Shown: piece after piece, positions 41,985 through 50,281 of the stretch
Layout: every line of letters starts with the position of its first letter
Numbering within the stretch: position 1 is the first letter of the stretch
Source of the DNA: 62-47 sp044463945
Lineage (GTDB): Bacteria > Pseudomonadota > Alphaproteobacteria > Rhizobiales > Xanthobacteraceae
Length of the DNA stretch: 64,000 bases
Direction: 5' to 3'
Assembly: GCA_044463945.1 (NCBI GenBank)
Contig: JBIQLW010000006.1
Location: 1-64,000 of the forward strand
Translations under genes and position numbers: made by a program
The notes under the pieces: generated by a model
Seen by the model: the letters and a program-made list of their open reading frames with translations, nothing else
Databases searched by the model: none
Told to the model about the DNA's origin: nothing

Positions 41985-43775
41985 TCAGAATGCCTCGGCC
42001 GGCAGTTCCATGGTCGTCTCGGCCCCGCTCTGGATCCGCGCCAGATGCAGCGCGGTTTCCGGCAACATCCGCTCCATGAAGAAGCGGCCGGTCACCAGCT
42101 TGGTCTTGAGATAGGTGGAGGCATCGCCCGCCGCAATCTTGTCCTGCGCGACTTTCGCCATGCGCGCCCACATATAGGCGAACACCACCAGGCCGAACAG
42201 TTTCATGTAGTCGGTGGCCGCGGCGCCGGCGTTGTCCGGCTTGGCCATGGCGTTCTGCATCAGCCACATGGTGGCCTGCTGCAAGTGCCCGAGCGCGGTG
42301 GACAGCGGCGCCACGAACGGCTTCATTGCCTCGTCGCCGCCGTGCTCCTTGGCGAAGGCGCCGACCTCGCCGAAGAACGCCATCGCGGCGCGGCCGCCGT
42401 GGCGCGGCAGCTTGCGGCCAACCAGATCGAGCGCCTGGATGCCGTTGGCGCCCTCGTAGATCATGGCGATGCGCGCGTCGCGCACGAACTGCTCCATGCC
42501 GTGCTCCGCGATGTAGCCGTGGCCGCCAAACACCTGCTGCGCCGCCACCGCGTTGGCGAAACCGCCGTCGGTCAGCACGCCCTTCAGGATCGGCGTCATC
42601 AGGCCGAGGTGGTCGTCGGCCGCCTCGCGGTCCTTGGCATCGTTCGAACGATGGGCGACGTCGCTTTTCAGCGCCGTCCACACCACCATGGCGCGCGCCG
42701 CCTCGTTGAAGGCGCGGATCGACAACAGCGTGCGCCGGATGTCCGGATGCACGATGATCGGATCGGCCGGCTTGTCGGGCGCCTGCGGCCCGGTGAGGGC
42801 ACGACCCTGCAACCGTTCGCGCGCGTAAGTGACCGCGTTCTGATAGGCGACCTCCGACATCGCAAGGCCCTGAACGCCGACGCCGAGCCGCGCCTCGTTC
42901 ATCATCACGAACATCCCCTGCATACCCTTGTTTTCTTCGCCGATCAGCCAGCCGGTGGCGTTGTCGTAGTTCATCACGCAGGTGGAATTGCCGTGGATGC
43001 CCATCTTGTGTTCGATCGAACCGCACGAGACGCCGTTGCGCGCGCCGAGCGAACCATCGGCGTTGACCAGAATCTTCGGCACCACGAACAGCGACACGCC
43101 CTTGATGCCGGCGGGCGCGCCCTCGATGCGGGCCAGCACCAGATGGATGATGTTGTCGGCGAGGTCGTGCTCGCCGGCGGAGATGAAGATCTTGGTGCCG
43201 GTGATCTTGTAGCTGCCGTCGGCCTGCTTCACCGCCTTGGTGCGCAACAGGCCGAGATCGGTGCCGCATTGCGGCTCGGTGAGGTTCATAGTGCCGGTCC
43301 ATTCGCCCGCCACCATCTTCGGCAGATAGGTCGCCTTCTGCTCCGGCGATCCGTGGACCAGGAGCGCCGCCGTCGCGCCCATGGTGAGGCCGCCATACAT
43401 CGAAAACGCCATGTTGGCGGAGATCTGAAACTCGGCGACGGTCTGCGACAGCGTCACCGGCAGGCCCTGCCCGCCGAACTCGGCCGGCGCCGACAGTCCG
43501 AGCCAGCCGCCTTCCGCGACCTGTTTGAAGGCGTTCTTGAAACCCTTGGGCGTGGTGACGCTGCCGTCGTCATGGCGCACGCAGCCTTCGAGATCGCCGA
43601 CGCGGTTAAGCGGCTGCAAGACCTGCTCGGAGAGCTTGGCGGCCTCCTCGAGGATCGCCGCGCGAACGTCGGGGGACGCATCGCTGAAGCCGGGAAGATT
43701 GTTGTAGCGGTCGAACTGGAAGACGTCGTCGAGGAGGAAGTTGACGTCGTCGATGGGCGCTTTGTAGCTCGGCAT
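41985..43775 (-). CDS. Acyl-CoA dehydrogenase, long (596-aa) class
   Basis: 596 aa, longer than the classic 380-aa enzymes because of an extra C-terminal domain, as in DmdC and FadE5-type proteins. The start MPSYKAPIDDVNFLLDDVFQFDRY is typical. FAD-contacting MNLTEPQCGTDLGLLRTKA is followed by SAGEHDLADNIIHLVLAR, VFGGHGYIAEHGMEQFVRDARIAMIYEGANGIQALDLVGRK with the likely catalytic Glu, and the acyl-CoA DH C-terminal domain (YMWARMAKVAQDK). It makes the trans-2 double bond, passing electrons to ETF. It is first in the beta-oxidation run. Confidence 0.95.
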   Translation of the reverse strand: MPSYKAPIDDVNFLLDDVFQFDRYNNLPGFSDASPDVRAAILEEAAKLSEQVLQPLNRVGDLEGCVRHDDGSVTTPKGFKNAFKQVAEGGWLGLSAPAEFGGQGLPVTLSQTVAEFQISANMAFSMYGGLTMGATAALLVHGSPEQKATYLPKMVAGEWTGTMNLTEPQCGTDLGLLRTKAVKQADGSYKITGTKIFISAGEHDLADNIIHLVLARIEGAPAGIKGVSLFVVPKILVNADGSLGARNGVSCGSIEHKMGIHGNSTCVMNYDNATGWLIGEENKGMQGMFVMMNEARLGVGVQGLAMSEVAYQNAVTYARERLQGRALTGPQAPDKPADPIIVHPDIRRTLLSIRAFNEAARAMVVWTALKSDVAHRSNDAKDREAADDHLGLMTPILKGVLTDGGFANAVAAQQVFGGHGYIAEHGMEQFVRDARIAMIYEGANGIQALDLVGRKLPRHGGRAAMAFFGEVGAFAKEHGGDEAMKPFVAPLSTALGHLQQATMWLMQNAMAKPDNAGAAATDYMKLFGLVVFAYMWARMAKVAQDKIAAGDASTYLKTKLVTGRFFMERMLPETALHLARIQSGAETTMELPAEAF

Positions 43776-43897
43776 GTCGTTCCCCTGCGCTGCGCGGTCA
43801 GGACGCTTCTATCAAGGAATCTTGCACCGCAGCAACGCGCCTGTTGTCGCTGACCCGGCGCAGCTCGGGACAACTTTTCCATGCGGTCCGTCAATCC

Positions 43898-43912
43898 TTA
43901 ACGGGTTGTTTA
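43898..43912 (+). promoter_or_regulatory. CtrA-box-like site upstream of the PodJ-like gene
   Basis: TTAA-CGGGTTG-TTTA matches the CtrA consensus TTAA-N7-TTAA with one mismatch. It lies about 130 bp before the PodJ-like start codon. A half-site TTAACC follows at 43970-43975. In Caulobacter, polarity genes are under cell-cycle control; the match here is by eye. Confidence 0.35.
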
Positions 43913-44038
43913 CCCTAACACGAAAAAGTCCGGTGGAGAGGCTGACGAGCGCCGCCCGAGGGGTTTGTCTTAACCGAACGGGAGGTGCGGGCGGCCTGAC
44001 GGCGCATATCCGCGCCAGATCGGATACCGGACCACAGC

Positions 44039-47000
44039 ATGACGTCGCGCGGATCATGGAACGTTGAAGACATTGAGCCGTCCGTGCGCGAGAAGGCGGA
44101 AGCGGCCGCCCGCCGCGCCGGCATGTCGCTGCCCGAGTGGCTGAACGCCTCGATCGGCAGCCCCGGGAATCTTGCGGCAACAATGTGTTCGCGGTCGCCG
44201 TCGTCCGAGGGGCCGGCGGCGCCCCAGACCGCGCCTGACGTGACCGAAATCCATCAGCGCCTCGATACCATCGCCCGCCAGATCGAGGCCATCTCGCGAC
44301 CGGCCGACCGCGACCAGCCGCCGGTCGCGCGGCAGTTGAACGACGCGATCTCCCGGCTCGACGAGCGGCTGTCGCGGATCACCGCGCCGAAGTCGCAGCC
44401 GCAGCCACAGCGGCCGTCGTTCATGCAAAGCGCCCCGGCCCCGCAATCGCCTCCCGCGCCCGCGCGGACATCCTCGGCGCTCGATAACGCGATCGCGGAA
44501 ATCCTCGCCCGGCAGAGCGAACTCGAAGCGGCCCGCACCCCTTCGCCGCCGCCGATTGCATCGTCGACGCCCGCGATCAAGCCCGACATCGACATGTCAG
44601 CGCTGGAACGGCAGCTTGCGACCATCACCAGCCGGATCGAAGCGCTGCACCAGCCGGCGCAGATCGATCAGGCGATCGCCTCGTTCCGCGGCGAACTGGC
44701 GGAGATCCGCCGCGCCATCACCGAGGCGATGCCGCGCCAGGCCATCGAATCGATCGAGCGCGACGTCCGGCTATTGTCGCAGCGCATCGACGACAGCCGC
44801 CATAACGGCAGCGACGACCGCGCGCTGGCCGGCGTCGAGCGGGCGCTCGGCCAGATCCGGCAGGCGCTCAACACCCTCACCCCGGCCGAGCAACTGGCCG
44901 GCTTCGACGAGGCGATCCGCGGCCTCGGCGCCCGGCTCGACACCATCGTGCGCAGCGACGACGATCCCGGCACGATGCAGCAGCTCCAGGAGGCGATCGC
45001 CGCCCTGCGCGGCATCGTCGCCAACGTCGCCTCCAACGAGGCGCTGGCGCAGCTCAGCGAGCAGGTGCGGACGCTGGCCGCGAAAGTCGACCAGTTGGCC
45101 CGCTCCGACGCCCACGCCGATTCCCTCAACGCGCTGGAAGCGCGGATCGCGACGCTGACCTCGGCGCTGGAGAGCCGGCCGCAGCGCGTCGCCGACGACC
45201 GCTCCGAGCAGATCGAGGGGGCGCTGCGCACCCTGTCCGAGAGGCTCGACCGCCTCGCGGTGAGCAACGACGGCCCGTCCGCCTTCGCGCATCTGGAACA
45301 GCGCGTGTCCTATCTGCTGGAGCGGCTGGAAGCCTCCGCCGACCACCGTGGCCTCGGCCTCGGCCGCGTCGAGGAAGGCTTGCAGGACATCCTGCGCCAT
45401 CTCGAACGGCAGCAGAGCCATTTCGCGGCGCTGGAAAACCCCGCGCCGGCGATGGACGACGCCGTGGTCGCCTCGATCCGGCGCGAATTATCAGACATCC
45501 GCCACAACCAGTCGGAAACCAGCCGCACCACGCAGGATACGCTGGACGCGGTTCACGGCACGCTCGGCCACGTCGTCGACCGCCTCGCCATGATCGAGAA
45601 CGATTTGCGCGCCGTGCGCTCCGTGGAGGCGACGCCGCCGCCCGCGGCGATGCCGGCCGCCGCGAGCCGGCCGGTCGAACCGCCCGCCCCCGCGCCGGCG
45701 CCCTTTGTCGCGCCGAAGCCGGCGGCGGAAGACACGCCCGCGTCTCCACCCCCGCCTCCCAATGTCATCCGCGATATCCTGACACCGCGCCCGCGCGTCG
45801 CGCCGGCGGCGGCCGCCGCACCCGTCGCGCCGCCGGTGGAAACCCGCGCCGCGCCGGCGCGCGCCACCCTCGGCCTCGATCTGCCGCCGGATCATCCGCT
45901 GGAGCCGGGCACCCGGCCGGCCGGCCGGCCGCTGTCGCCGTCCGAACGCATCGCCGCCTCCGAGAGTGCGCTCAGCGAAATCGCGGGCCCCGGAATCGCG
46001 GATCAGCCGGCCAGCACGTCGAGCTTCATCGCCGCCGCGCGCCGCGCCGCCAAGGCCGCGGCCGCCGCGCCCGCCGCCGAGACATCGACCCGCGCCGCCC
46101 GGCTCAACGATTCGATCCGCGCCGCCACCAGGGGCGGCAAATTCGGCTCAAAGATCAAGTCGCTGCTGGTCGGGGCCAGCGTCGTGGTGATCGTGCTCGG
46201 CTCGTTCAAGCTGGCGATGACCTGGCTCGACGATCAGCCCGTGCCGGTCGCCGCCCACACCGCGATCTCGAAGCCGGCCCCGGCGCGCCCCGCGCCGCCC
46301 GCGACCGAAACGCCGTCGATCACTTCGCCGACGCCGATCGATCGGCAATCGTCGCAGGCTCCGGCCGCGCCGCCGTCCCACACCCACGAGCGCGCCGAAG
46401 CGATGGCGGACCATGACCTCACGCCGGCGGAAGCGGCCATGCCGGCACCGGCGGCAACGATCACGGCAACGCCCGCCGCCGAGGAAACCGGCAGCCTCGC
46501 CACAGTACGGAACGAGCCTGGGCGGAGCGAACCCGCGCCCGCGGCCCCGGCCGCCACGTCCCGGCTTTCGCCCATCGCGATCCCGGCCTCGGAGAAACTG
46601 CCCGACGCGATCGGCGGGCCGGCGCTGCGCTCGGCCGCCCTCAAGGGCGATCCGGCCGCCGCCTACGAGGTCGCGGTGCGCTACGCCGAGGGCAAGGGTG
46701 TCGCGGCCAACTTCCCGGAAGCGGCGAAGTGGTACGAGCGCGCCGCGCAGAGCGGCGTGGTGCTGGCGATGTTCCGGCTCGGAACGTTCTACGAGAAGGG
46801 CATCAGCGTCAAAAAGGACTTCGACATCGCGCGGCGCTACTACACCATGGCCGCCGAGCGCGGCAACGCCAAGGCCATGCACAACCTCGCGGTGCTGGAA
46901 GCCGACGGCGGCGGCAACGGCGCCAACTACCGCAGCGCCTCGGCCTGGTTCCGCAAGGCAGCCGATCGCGGCATCGCCGACAGCCAGTTCAACCTCGGCA

Positions 47001-47293
47001 TCCTTTACGCGCGCGGCATCGGCGTCGAGCAGAACCTCGCGGAGTCGTTCAAGTGGTTCAGCCTCGCCGCCGCCCAGGGCGACAGCGACGCCGCCCGCAA
47101 GCGCGACGACGTCGCCAAGCGCCTCGATCCGCAATCGCTGGCCGCGGCCAAGCTGGCGGTGACCAGCTTCACCCCGCAGACACAGCCGGACGATGCGGTC
47201 AGCGTCGCCACGCCGCCCGGCGGCTGGGATGCGGCGGCGGCCAAAACCGCGTCGCTGAAGCCGGCGGCGCGCTCCGTGCGGGCCTCGCGTTAA
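44039..47293 (+). CDS. PodJ-like polarity protein with coiled coil, membrane segment and Sel1 repeats
   Basis: 1084 aa. The N-terminal motif DIEPSVREKAEAAARRAGMSLPEWLNASI is followed by a cytoplasmic region of repeated helix-rich stretches (about 70-540, many RLDxI, LxxRLDxL heptads) likely forming coiled coil. A Pro/Ala-rich linker (about 540-700), one membrane helix at about 707-727 (LLVGASVVVIVLGSFKLAMTWL) and a second Pro/Thr-rich linker lead to Sel1-type repeats at about 864-1035 (DPAAAYEVAVRYAEGKGV, AMFRLGTFYEKGISV, FNLGILYARGIGVEQNLAESFKWFSLAAAQGD). The order matches Caulobacter PodJ, a polar organiser. The single membrane pass puts the repeats in the periplasm. Confidence 0.85.
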   Translation: MTSRGSWNVEDIEPSVREKAEAAARRAGMSLPEWLNASIGSPGNLAATMCSRSPSSEGPAAPQTAPDVTEIHQRLDTIARQIEAISRPADRDQPPVARQLNDAISRLDERLSRITAPKSQPQPQRPSFMQSAPAPQSPPAPARTSSALDNAIAEILARQSELEAARTPSPPPIASSTPAIKPDIDMSALERQLATITSRIEALHQPAQIDQAIASFRGELAEIRRAITEAMPRQAIESIERDVRLLSQRIDDSRHNGSDDRALAGVERALGQIRQALNTLTPAEQLAGFDEAIRGLGARLDTIVRSDDDPGTMQQLQEAIAALRGIVANVASNEALAQLSEQVRTLAAKVDQLARSDAHADSLNALEARIATLTSALESRPQRVADDRSEQIEGALRTLSERLDRLAVSNDGPSAFAHLEQRVSYLLERLEASADHRGLGLGRVEEGLQDILRHLERQQSHFAALENPAPAMDDAVVASIRRELSDIRHNQSETSRTTQDTLDAVHGTLGHVVDRLAMIENDLRAVRSVEATPPPAAMPAAASRPVEPPAPAPAPFVAPKPAAEDTPASPPPPPNVIRDILTPRPRVAPAAAAAPVAPPVETRAAPARATLGLDLPPDHPLEPGTRPAGRPLSPSERIAASESALSEIAGPGIADQPASTSSFIAAARRAAKAAAAAPAAETSTRAARLNDSIRAATRGGKFGSKIKSLLVGASVVVIVLGSFKLAMTWLDDQPVPVAAHTAISKPAPARPAPPATETPSITSPTPIDRQSSQAPAAPPSHTHERAEAMADHDLTPAEAAMPAPAATITATPAAEETGSLATVRNEPGRSEPAPAAPAATSRLSPIAIPASEKLPDAIGGPALRSAALKGDPAAAYEVAVRYAEGKGVAANFPEAAKWYERAAQSGVVLAMFRLGTFYEKGISVKKDFDIARRYYTMAAERGNAKAMHNLAVLEADGGGNGANYRSASAWFRKAADRGIADSQFNLGILYARGIGVEQNLAESFKWFSLAAAQGDSDAARKRDDVAKRLDPQSLAAAKLAVTSFTPQTQPDDAVSVATPPGGWDAAAAKTASLKPAARSVRASR

Positions 47294-47481
47294 GGTGAAG
47301 TCTTCACCAATCCGGCGGAGAAGCATGGCCGGGCGCGGTTAAACCTGCCGTTCCCGGATTCTTTAACTCGCCTTTGGCTTGATTTCGGTTATGCAAGGGC
47401 GCGGCGTCACCCCGGCCGCGATCCAGCATCTCGCCGCGACGGGTTTCGGCCCGGCCACGGCGTTCATCGAAGCGAGCGGCC

Positions 47482-48408
47482 GTGCAGCTTTATCTACCGA
47501 TAGCGGATCTGCCGATCAACGTGTTCCTCATTCTGGCGATGGGGGCGGCGGTGGGGTTCGTGTCGGGGATGTTCGGGATCGGCGGCGGCTTCCTGCTGAC
47601 GCCGCTCTTGATCTTCATCGGCATCGCGCCGGCGGTGGCGGTGGCCTCGGTCTCCACACACATTGCCGCCTCGTCGCTGTCCGGCGCGCTGTCGTACTGG
47701 CGCAAGCGCTCGATCGACCCGGCGCTGGCGCTGGTGCTGCTCGGCGGCAGCGTCATCGGCACCGTGCTCGGCGTCTGGTTGTTCACGCTGCTGCGGGCTC
47801 ATGGCCAGCTCGACCTGGTGATCGCGCTGTCCTACGTGGTGCTGCTCACCGGGGTCGGCGCGGCGATGTGCTACGAGGGCCTGCGCGCGGTTCGCCGCGC
47901 CCGGCGCGGCGGCAACCCGACGCTGCGGCGGCCGGGCGCCCATACCTGGATCCACGGCCTGCCGCTGAAGATGCGCTTCAAGCGCTCCAAAATCTATCTG
48001 TCGGTGATCCCGGTCAACGTCATCGGGCTTCTGATCGGCTTCCTCGGCGCCATCATGGGGGTCGGCGGCAGCTTCATCCTGATCCCGATCCTGATCTACG
48101 TGCTGCGCATTCCCACCAGCACGGTGATCGGCACCTCGATGGCGCTGACGCTGGTGACCATGGTGATCGCCACCGTGCTGCACGCGGTGACCAACCACCA
48201 GGTCGACGCGGTGCTGGCCCTGATCCTGATGATCGGCGGCGTCACCGGGGCGCAGTTCGGCGCCCAGGCCGGCCACCGCATCCGCGGCGAGCACCTGCGG
48301 CTGCTGCTGGGGCTATTGATCCTCGCGGTCGGGGTCCGCTTCGCCATCGAACTCGGCATCAGGCCCGACGACATCTACACGCTGCGGGCCTCGGGAGGCG
48401 ACGCATGA
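47482..48408 (+). CDS. TSUP family anion exporter (TauE/SafE)
   Basis: 308 aa from a GTG at 47482. Eight or so membrane helices with two homologous halves, each with the family motif: GMFGIGGGFLLTPLLIFIGI in the first and GAIMGVGGSFILIPILIYVL in the second, and a basic cytoplasmic loop in the middle (RAVRRARRGGNPTLRRPG). TSUP proteins carry sulfite, sulfoacetate, taurine-derived or other organic anions. The stop overlaps the next start (ATGA at 48405-48408), pairing it with a TIGR02186 protein. The substrate is unknown. Confidence 0.92.
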   Translation: MQLYLPIADLPINVFLILAMGAAVGFVSGMFGIGGGFLLTPLLIFIGIAPAVAVASVSTHIAASSLSGALSYWRKRSIDPALALVLLGGSVIGTVLGVWLFTLLRAHGQLDLVIALSYVVLLTGVGAAMCYEGLRAVRRARRGGNPTLRRPGAHTWIHGLPLKMRFKRSKIYLSVIPVNVIGLLIGFLGAIMGVGGSFILIPILIYVLRIPTSTVIGTSMALTLVTMVIATVLHAVTNHQVDAVLALILMIGGVTGAQFGAQAGHRIRGEHLRLLLGLLILAVGVRFAIELGIRPDDIYTLRASGGDA

Positions 48409-49196
48409 GCGGGCGCCGCCGCATCGGCGCGGCGGCCGCCGCGCTCCTCCTCGGCGGCCTCGCCGGCCCCGGCGCGGCGAAGGCCGAGCGCCTGATCGTG
48501 TCGATCTCCAACCACCGGGTGACGGTGACGTCGAGCTATTCCGGCGAGGAACTGGTGCTGTTCGGCTCGGTGGAGCGCGACGCCAACACCCCGGCGCGGC
48601 CCGGCGGCTACGACATGGTGGTGACGGTGTCGGGGCCGCGCGCCGACATGGTGACGCGGCGCAAGGAGCGGCGGTTCGGCATCTGGGTCAACGCCGACTC
48701 GCGCCAGTTCCTCGACGTGCCGACCTATCTGGCGATCTCCTCGAACCGGCCGGTCAAGGCGATCGCGCCGGCCGACGTGCGCCGCCGCCAGCAGCTCGGC
48801 ATCGACAACGTGCTGCTGACCCAGCGGGTCGGCACCGACTATGCCGACGTGGTGGCGAGCGACCCGTTCCGCCGCGCCTTCGTGCGGCTGCGGCGCGAGC
48901 ACGGGCTGTACCGCGAGGCCGAGAACGGGGTGACGTTCCTGACGCCGACCCTGTTCCGCACCGGGATCGCGCTGCCGGCCGAGGTGCCGACCGGGACCTA
49001 CGAGGTGGACATCAAGCTGTTCGCCGGGGGCGCGCCGGTCGGCCACGCCCGCACCGCCTTCGAGATCGTCAAGGTCGGCTTCGAGCAGTTCATCGCCACC
49101 TCCGCCCACCAGCACGGCCTCGCCTACGGCCTCGCCACCGCCCTCATGGCCCTCCTCACAGGATGGATCGCATCAATCATGTTCAGACGGGATTGA
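48405..49196 (+). CDS. TIGR02186 family membrane-anchored protein
   Basis: 263 aa. A signal peptide (AAAAALLLGGLAGPGAAKA) is followed by a large periplasmic beta-rich domain (LIVSISNHRVTVTSSYSGEELVLFGSVERD; GGYDMVVTVSGP; RRKERRFGIWVNADSRQFLDVPTYLAISSNRPV; FRTGIALPAEVPTGTYEVDIKLFAGG) and one C-terminal membrane helix (LATALMALLTGWIASIMFRRD). From memory this is TIGR02186, nearly always next to a TSUP transporter in alphaproteobacteria. It is translationally coupled to it, with GGAGG before the ATG. Probably an accessory subunit; the mechanism is unknown. Confidence 0.85.
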   Translation: MSGRRRIGAAAAALLLGGLAGPGAAKAERLIVSISNHRVTVTSSYSGEELVLFGSVERDANTPARPGGYDMVVTVSGPRADMVTRRKERRFGIWVNADSRQFLDVPTYLAISSNRPVKAIAPADVRRRQQLGIDNVLLTQRVGTDYADVVASDPFRRAFVRLRREHGLYREAENGVTFLTPTLFRTGIALPAEVPTGTYEVDIKLFAGGAPVGHARTAFEIVKVGFEQFIATSAHQHGLAYGLATALMALLTGWIASIMFRRD

Positions 49197-49313
49197 TATC
49201 GGATCGAAAGCCTCGGAGCCTGACCGGAAACGAGGCGTCATCATCCGCGCAAGCGGACGATCCGGTATTCCGTGCGAGTGCGTGGAGCGTTCGATCCAAC
49301 ATCGCGTACTGGA

Positions 49314-49357
49314 TGCTCCGCCGGAGCCTGTCATCGGGCCGCGCTTTGCGCGGGACC
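49314..49357. repeat. REP-like double hairpin, probably degraded
   Basis: GCTCCGCCGGAGC (within 49315-49327) is followed by GGGCCGCGC-TTT-GCGCGGGACCC (49336-49357). It lies in a 222 bp gap between convergent TIGR02186 and pdeM genes. Elements with this pattern are, from memory, frequent in Bradyrhizobium and Nitrobacter intergenic DNA. Confidence 0.5.
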
Positions 49358-49418
49358 CGTTGGCGGCATGTGACGGCTTTCGGTTCGCGCCCTCGCGCAA
49401 ACCCTAACTGATTCCGCT

Positions 49419-50093
49419 TCAGCAGCACCGCGCGGCGGAAATCGCGTGCATCCGGCTGTCGCCGAGCACATGCGCGGTGAAGGCGTGCGACTTGAAGATC
49501 GCCGCGAACGCCAGATCGCGGATGCTCAGGCCCCCGGTATAGGCCCCGAACGCCGGCATGATCGCGCGCGCGCCGTCGCTGGCGAAGCAGCGCCGCTCCA
49601 CCGAGCGGCCGCGCCGGCTGATCCGCGCCTTCGGATGCAGATGGCCGGCGATCTCGCCCGCGACGCCGGTCGGCTCGTGGCGGAAGGTGATGGCGCCGAT
49701 GGCGACCTCCTGCGCGACGTGGCCGCCGAGATCGCGCGGTAGGTCAGGATCGTGATTGCCGACGATCCAGATCCAGTCGCGCCCGGCCTGCAACGCCGAA
49801 AGTTGCGCGCGATGATCGGCCGCGAGCCGCCCGTGCGCCTCGCGATCGTGAAAGCTGTCGCCAAGCGCGATCACCGCGCGCGGCCGGTAGCGCGCCAGCA
49901 CCGCGTCGAGCCGCGCCAGCGTCTCGGCGGTGTCATGCGGCGGCAGCAGAACGCCGCGCGCGGCGAAGCTCGAACCTTTTTCCAAATGCAGGTCGGAGAC
50001 CACCAGCAGCCGCTCGTCCTCCCAGTACAGCGCGCCGGCGAGATCGGCGGCGAAGCCGATGCCGGAGACGGTGACGGTTGCAACGCGACGCAT
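49419..50093 (-). CDS. pdeM: Ligase-associated DNA damage response endonuclease PdeM
   Basis: 224 aa from the ATG at 50093. Calcineurin-like phosphoesterase motifs: SDLHLEKGSSFAARG (metal site), ALGDSFHDREAH and WIVGNHDPDL, then a late FRHEP and AGHLHPKARI with the last histidines. Two C-terminal cysteines end the chain. From memory, PdeM is the phosphoesterase of the four-gene ligase-associated DNA repair set (Lhr-like helicase, exonuclease, ligase, PdeM). Here it lies downstream of the helicase gene on the same strand, with a 188 bp repeat-rich gap. Confidence 0.9.
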   Translation of the reverse strand: MRRVATVTVSGIGFAADLAGALYWEDERLLVVSDLHLEKGSSFAARGVLLPPHDTAETLARLDAVLARYRPRAVIALGDSFHDREAHGRLAADHRAQLSALQAGRDWIWIVGNHDPDLPRDLGGHVAQEVAIGAITFRHEPTGVAGEIAGHLHPKARISRRGRSVERRCFASDGARAIMPAFGAYTGGLSIRDLAFAAIFKSHAFTAHVLGDSRMHAISAARCC

Positions 50094-50281
50094 CTGCTCC
50101 CCTCCCCACCCGGGCCGCGCTTGCGCGCGCCCGGGCGCAGACTCTTGTGGGGAGGGCTCGGGGGTGGGGGTCAAAGCAGACGAACGCATCGGCACTCATC
50201 CCCCTCCCCAGCCCTCCCCCACAAGGGGGGAGGGAGCGCGCGAACGATGCGGCGCATCCGGCCCGATATCTTCATCACAAT
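50094..50281. repeat. GC-rich inverted repeats between helicase and pdeM
   Basis: A strong hairpin CCCGGGC-CGCGC-TT-GCGCG-C-GCCCGGG spans 50109-50135. A second pair, CTTGTGGGGAGGGCTCGGGG (from 50144) against CCCCAGCCCTCCCCCACAAG (to 50225), forms an imperfect arm-loop of about 80 bp. It resembles mosaic intergenic repeats of Bradyrhizobiaceae. The stretch holds no gene; it may terminate or attenuate the helicase message. Confidence 0.7.

Noticed and set aside
40842..43853. A 1003-codon plus-strand open frame opposite the beta-oxidation genes
   Set aside because: Composition is His/Arg/Gly-rich with no family resemblance; the minus strand codes recognisable thiolase and dehydrogenase. Such frames arise from GC-biased third positions.
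49197..49418. Small open frames between the TIGR02186 gene and pdeM
   Set aside because: All three possible frames are mutually overlapping, basic and without motifs; the stretch is better explained as a degraded repeat.
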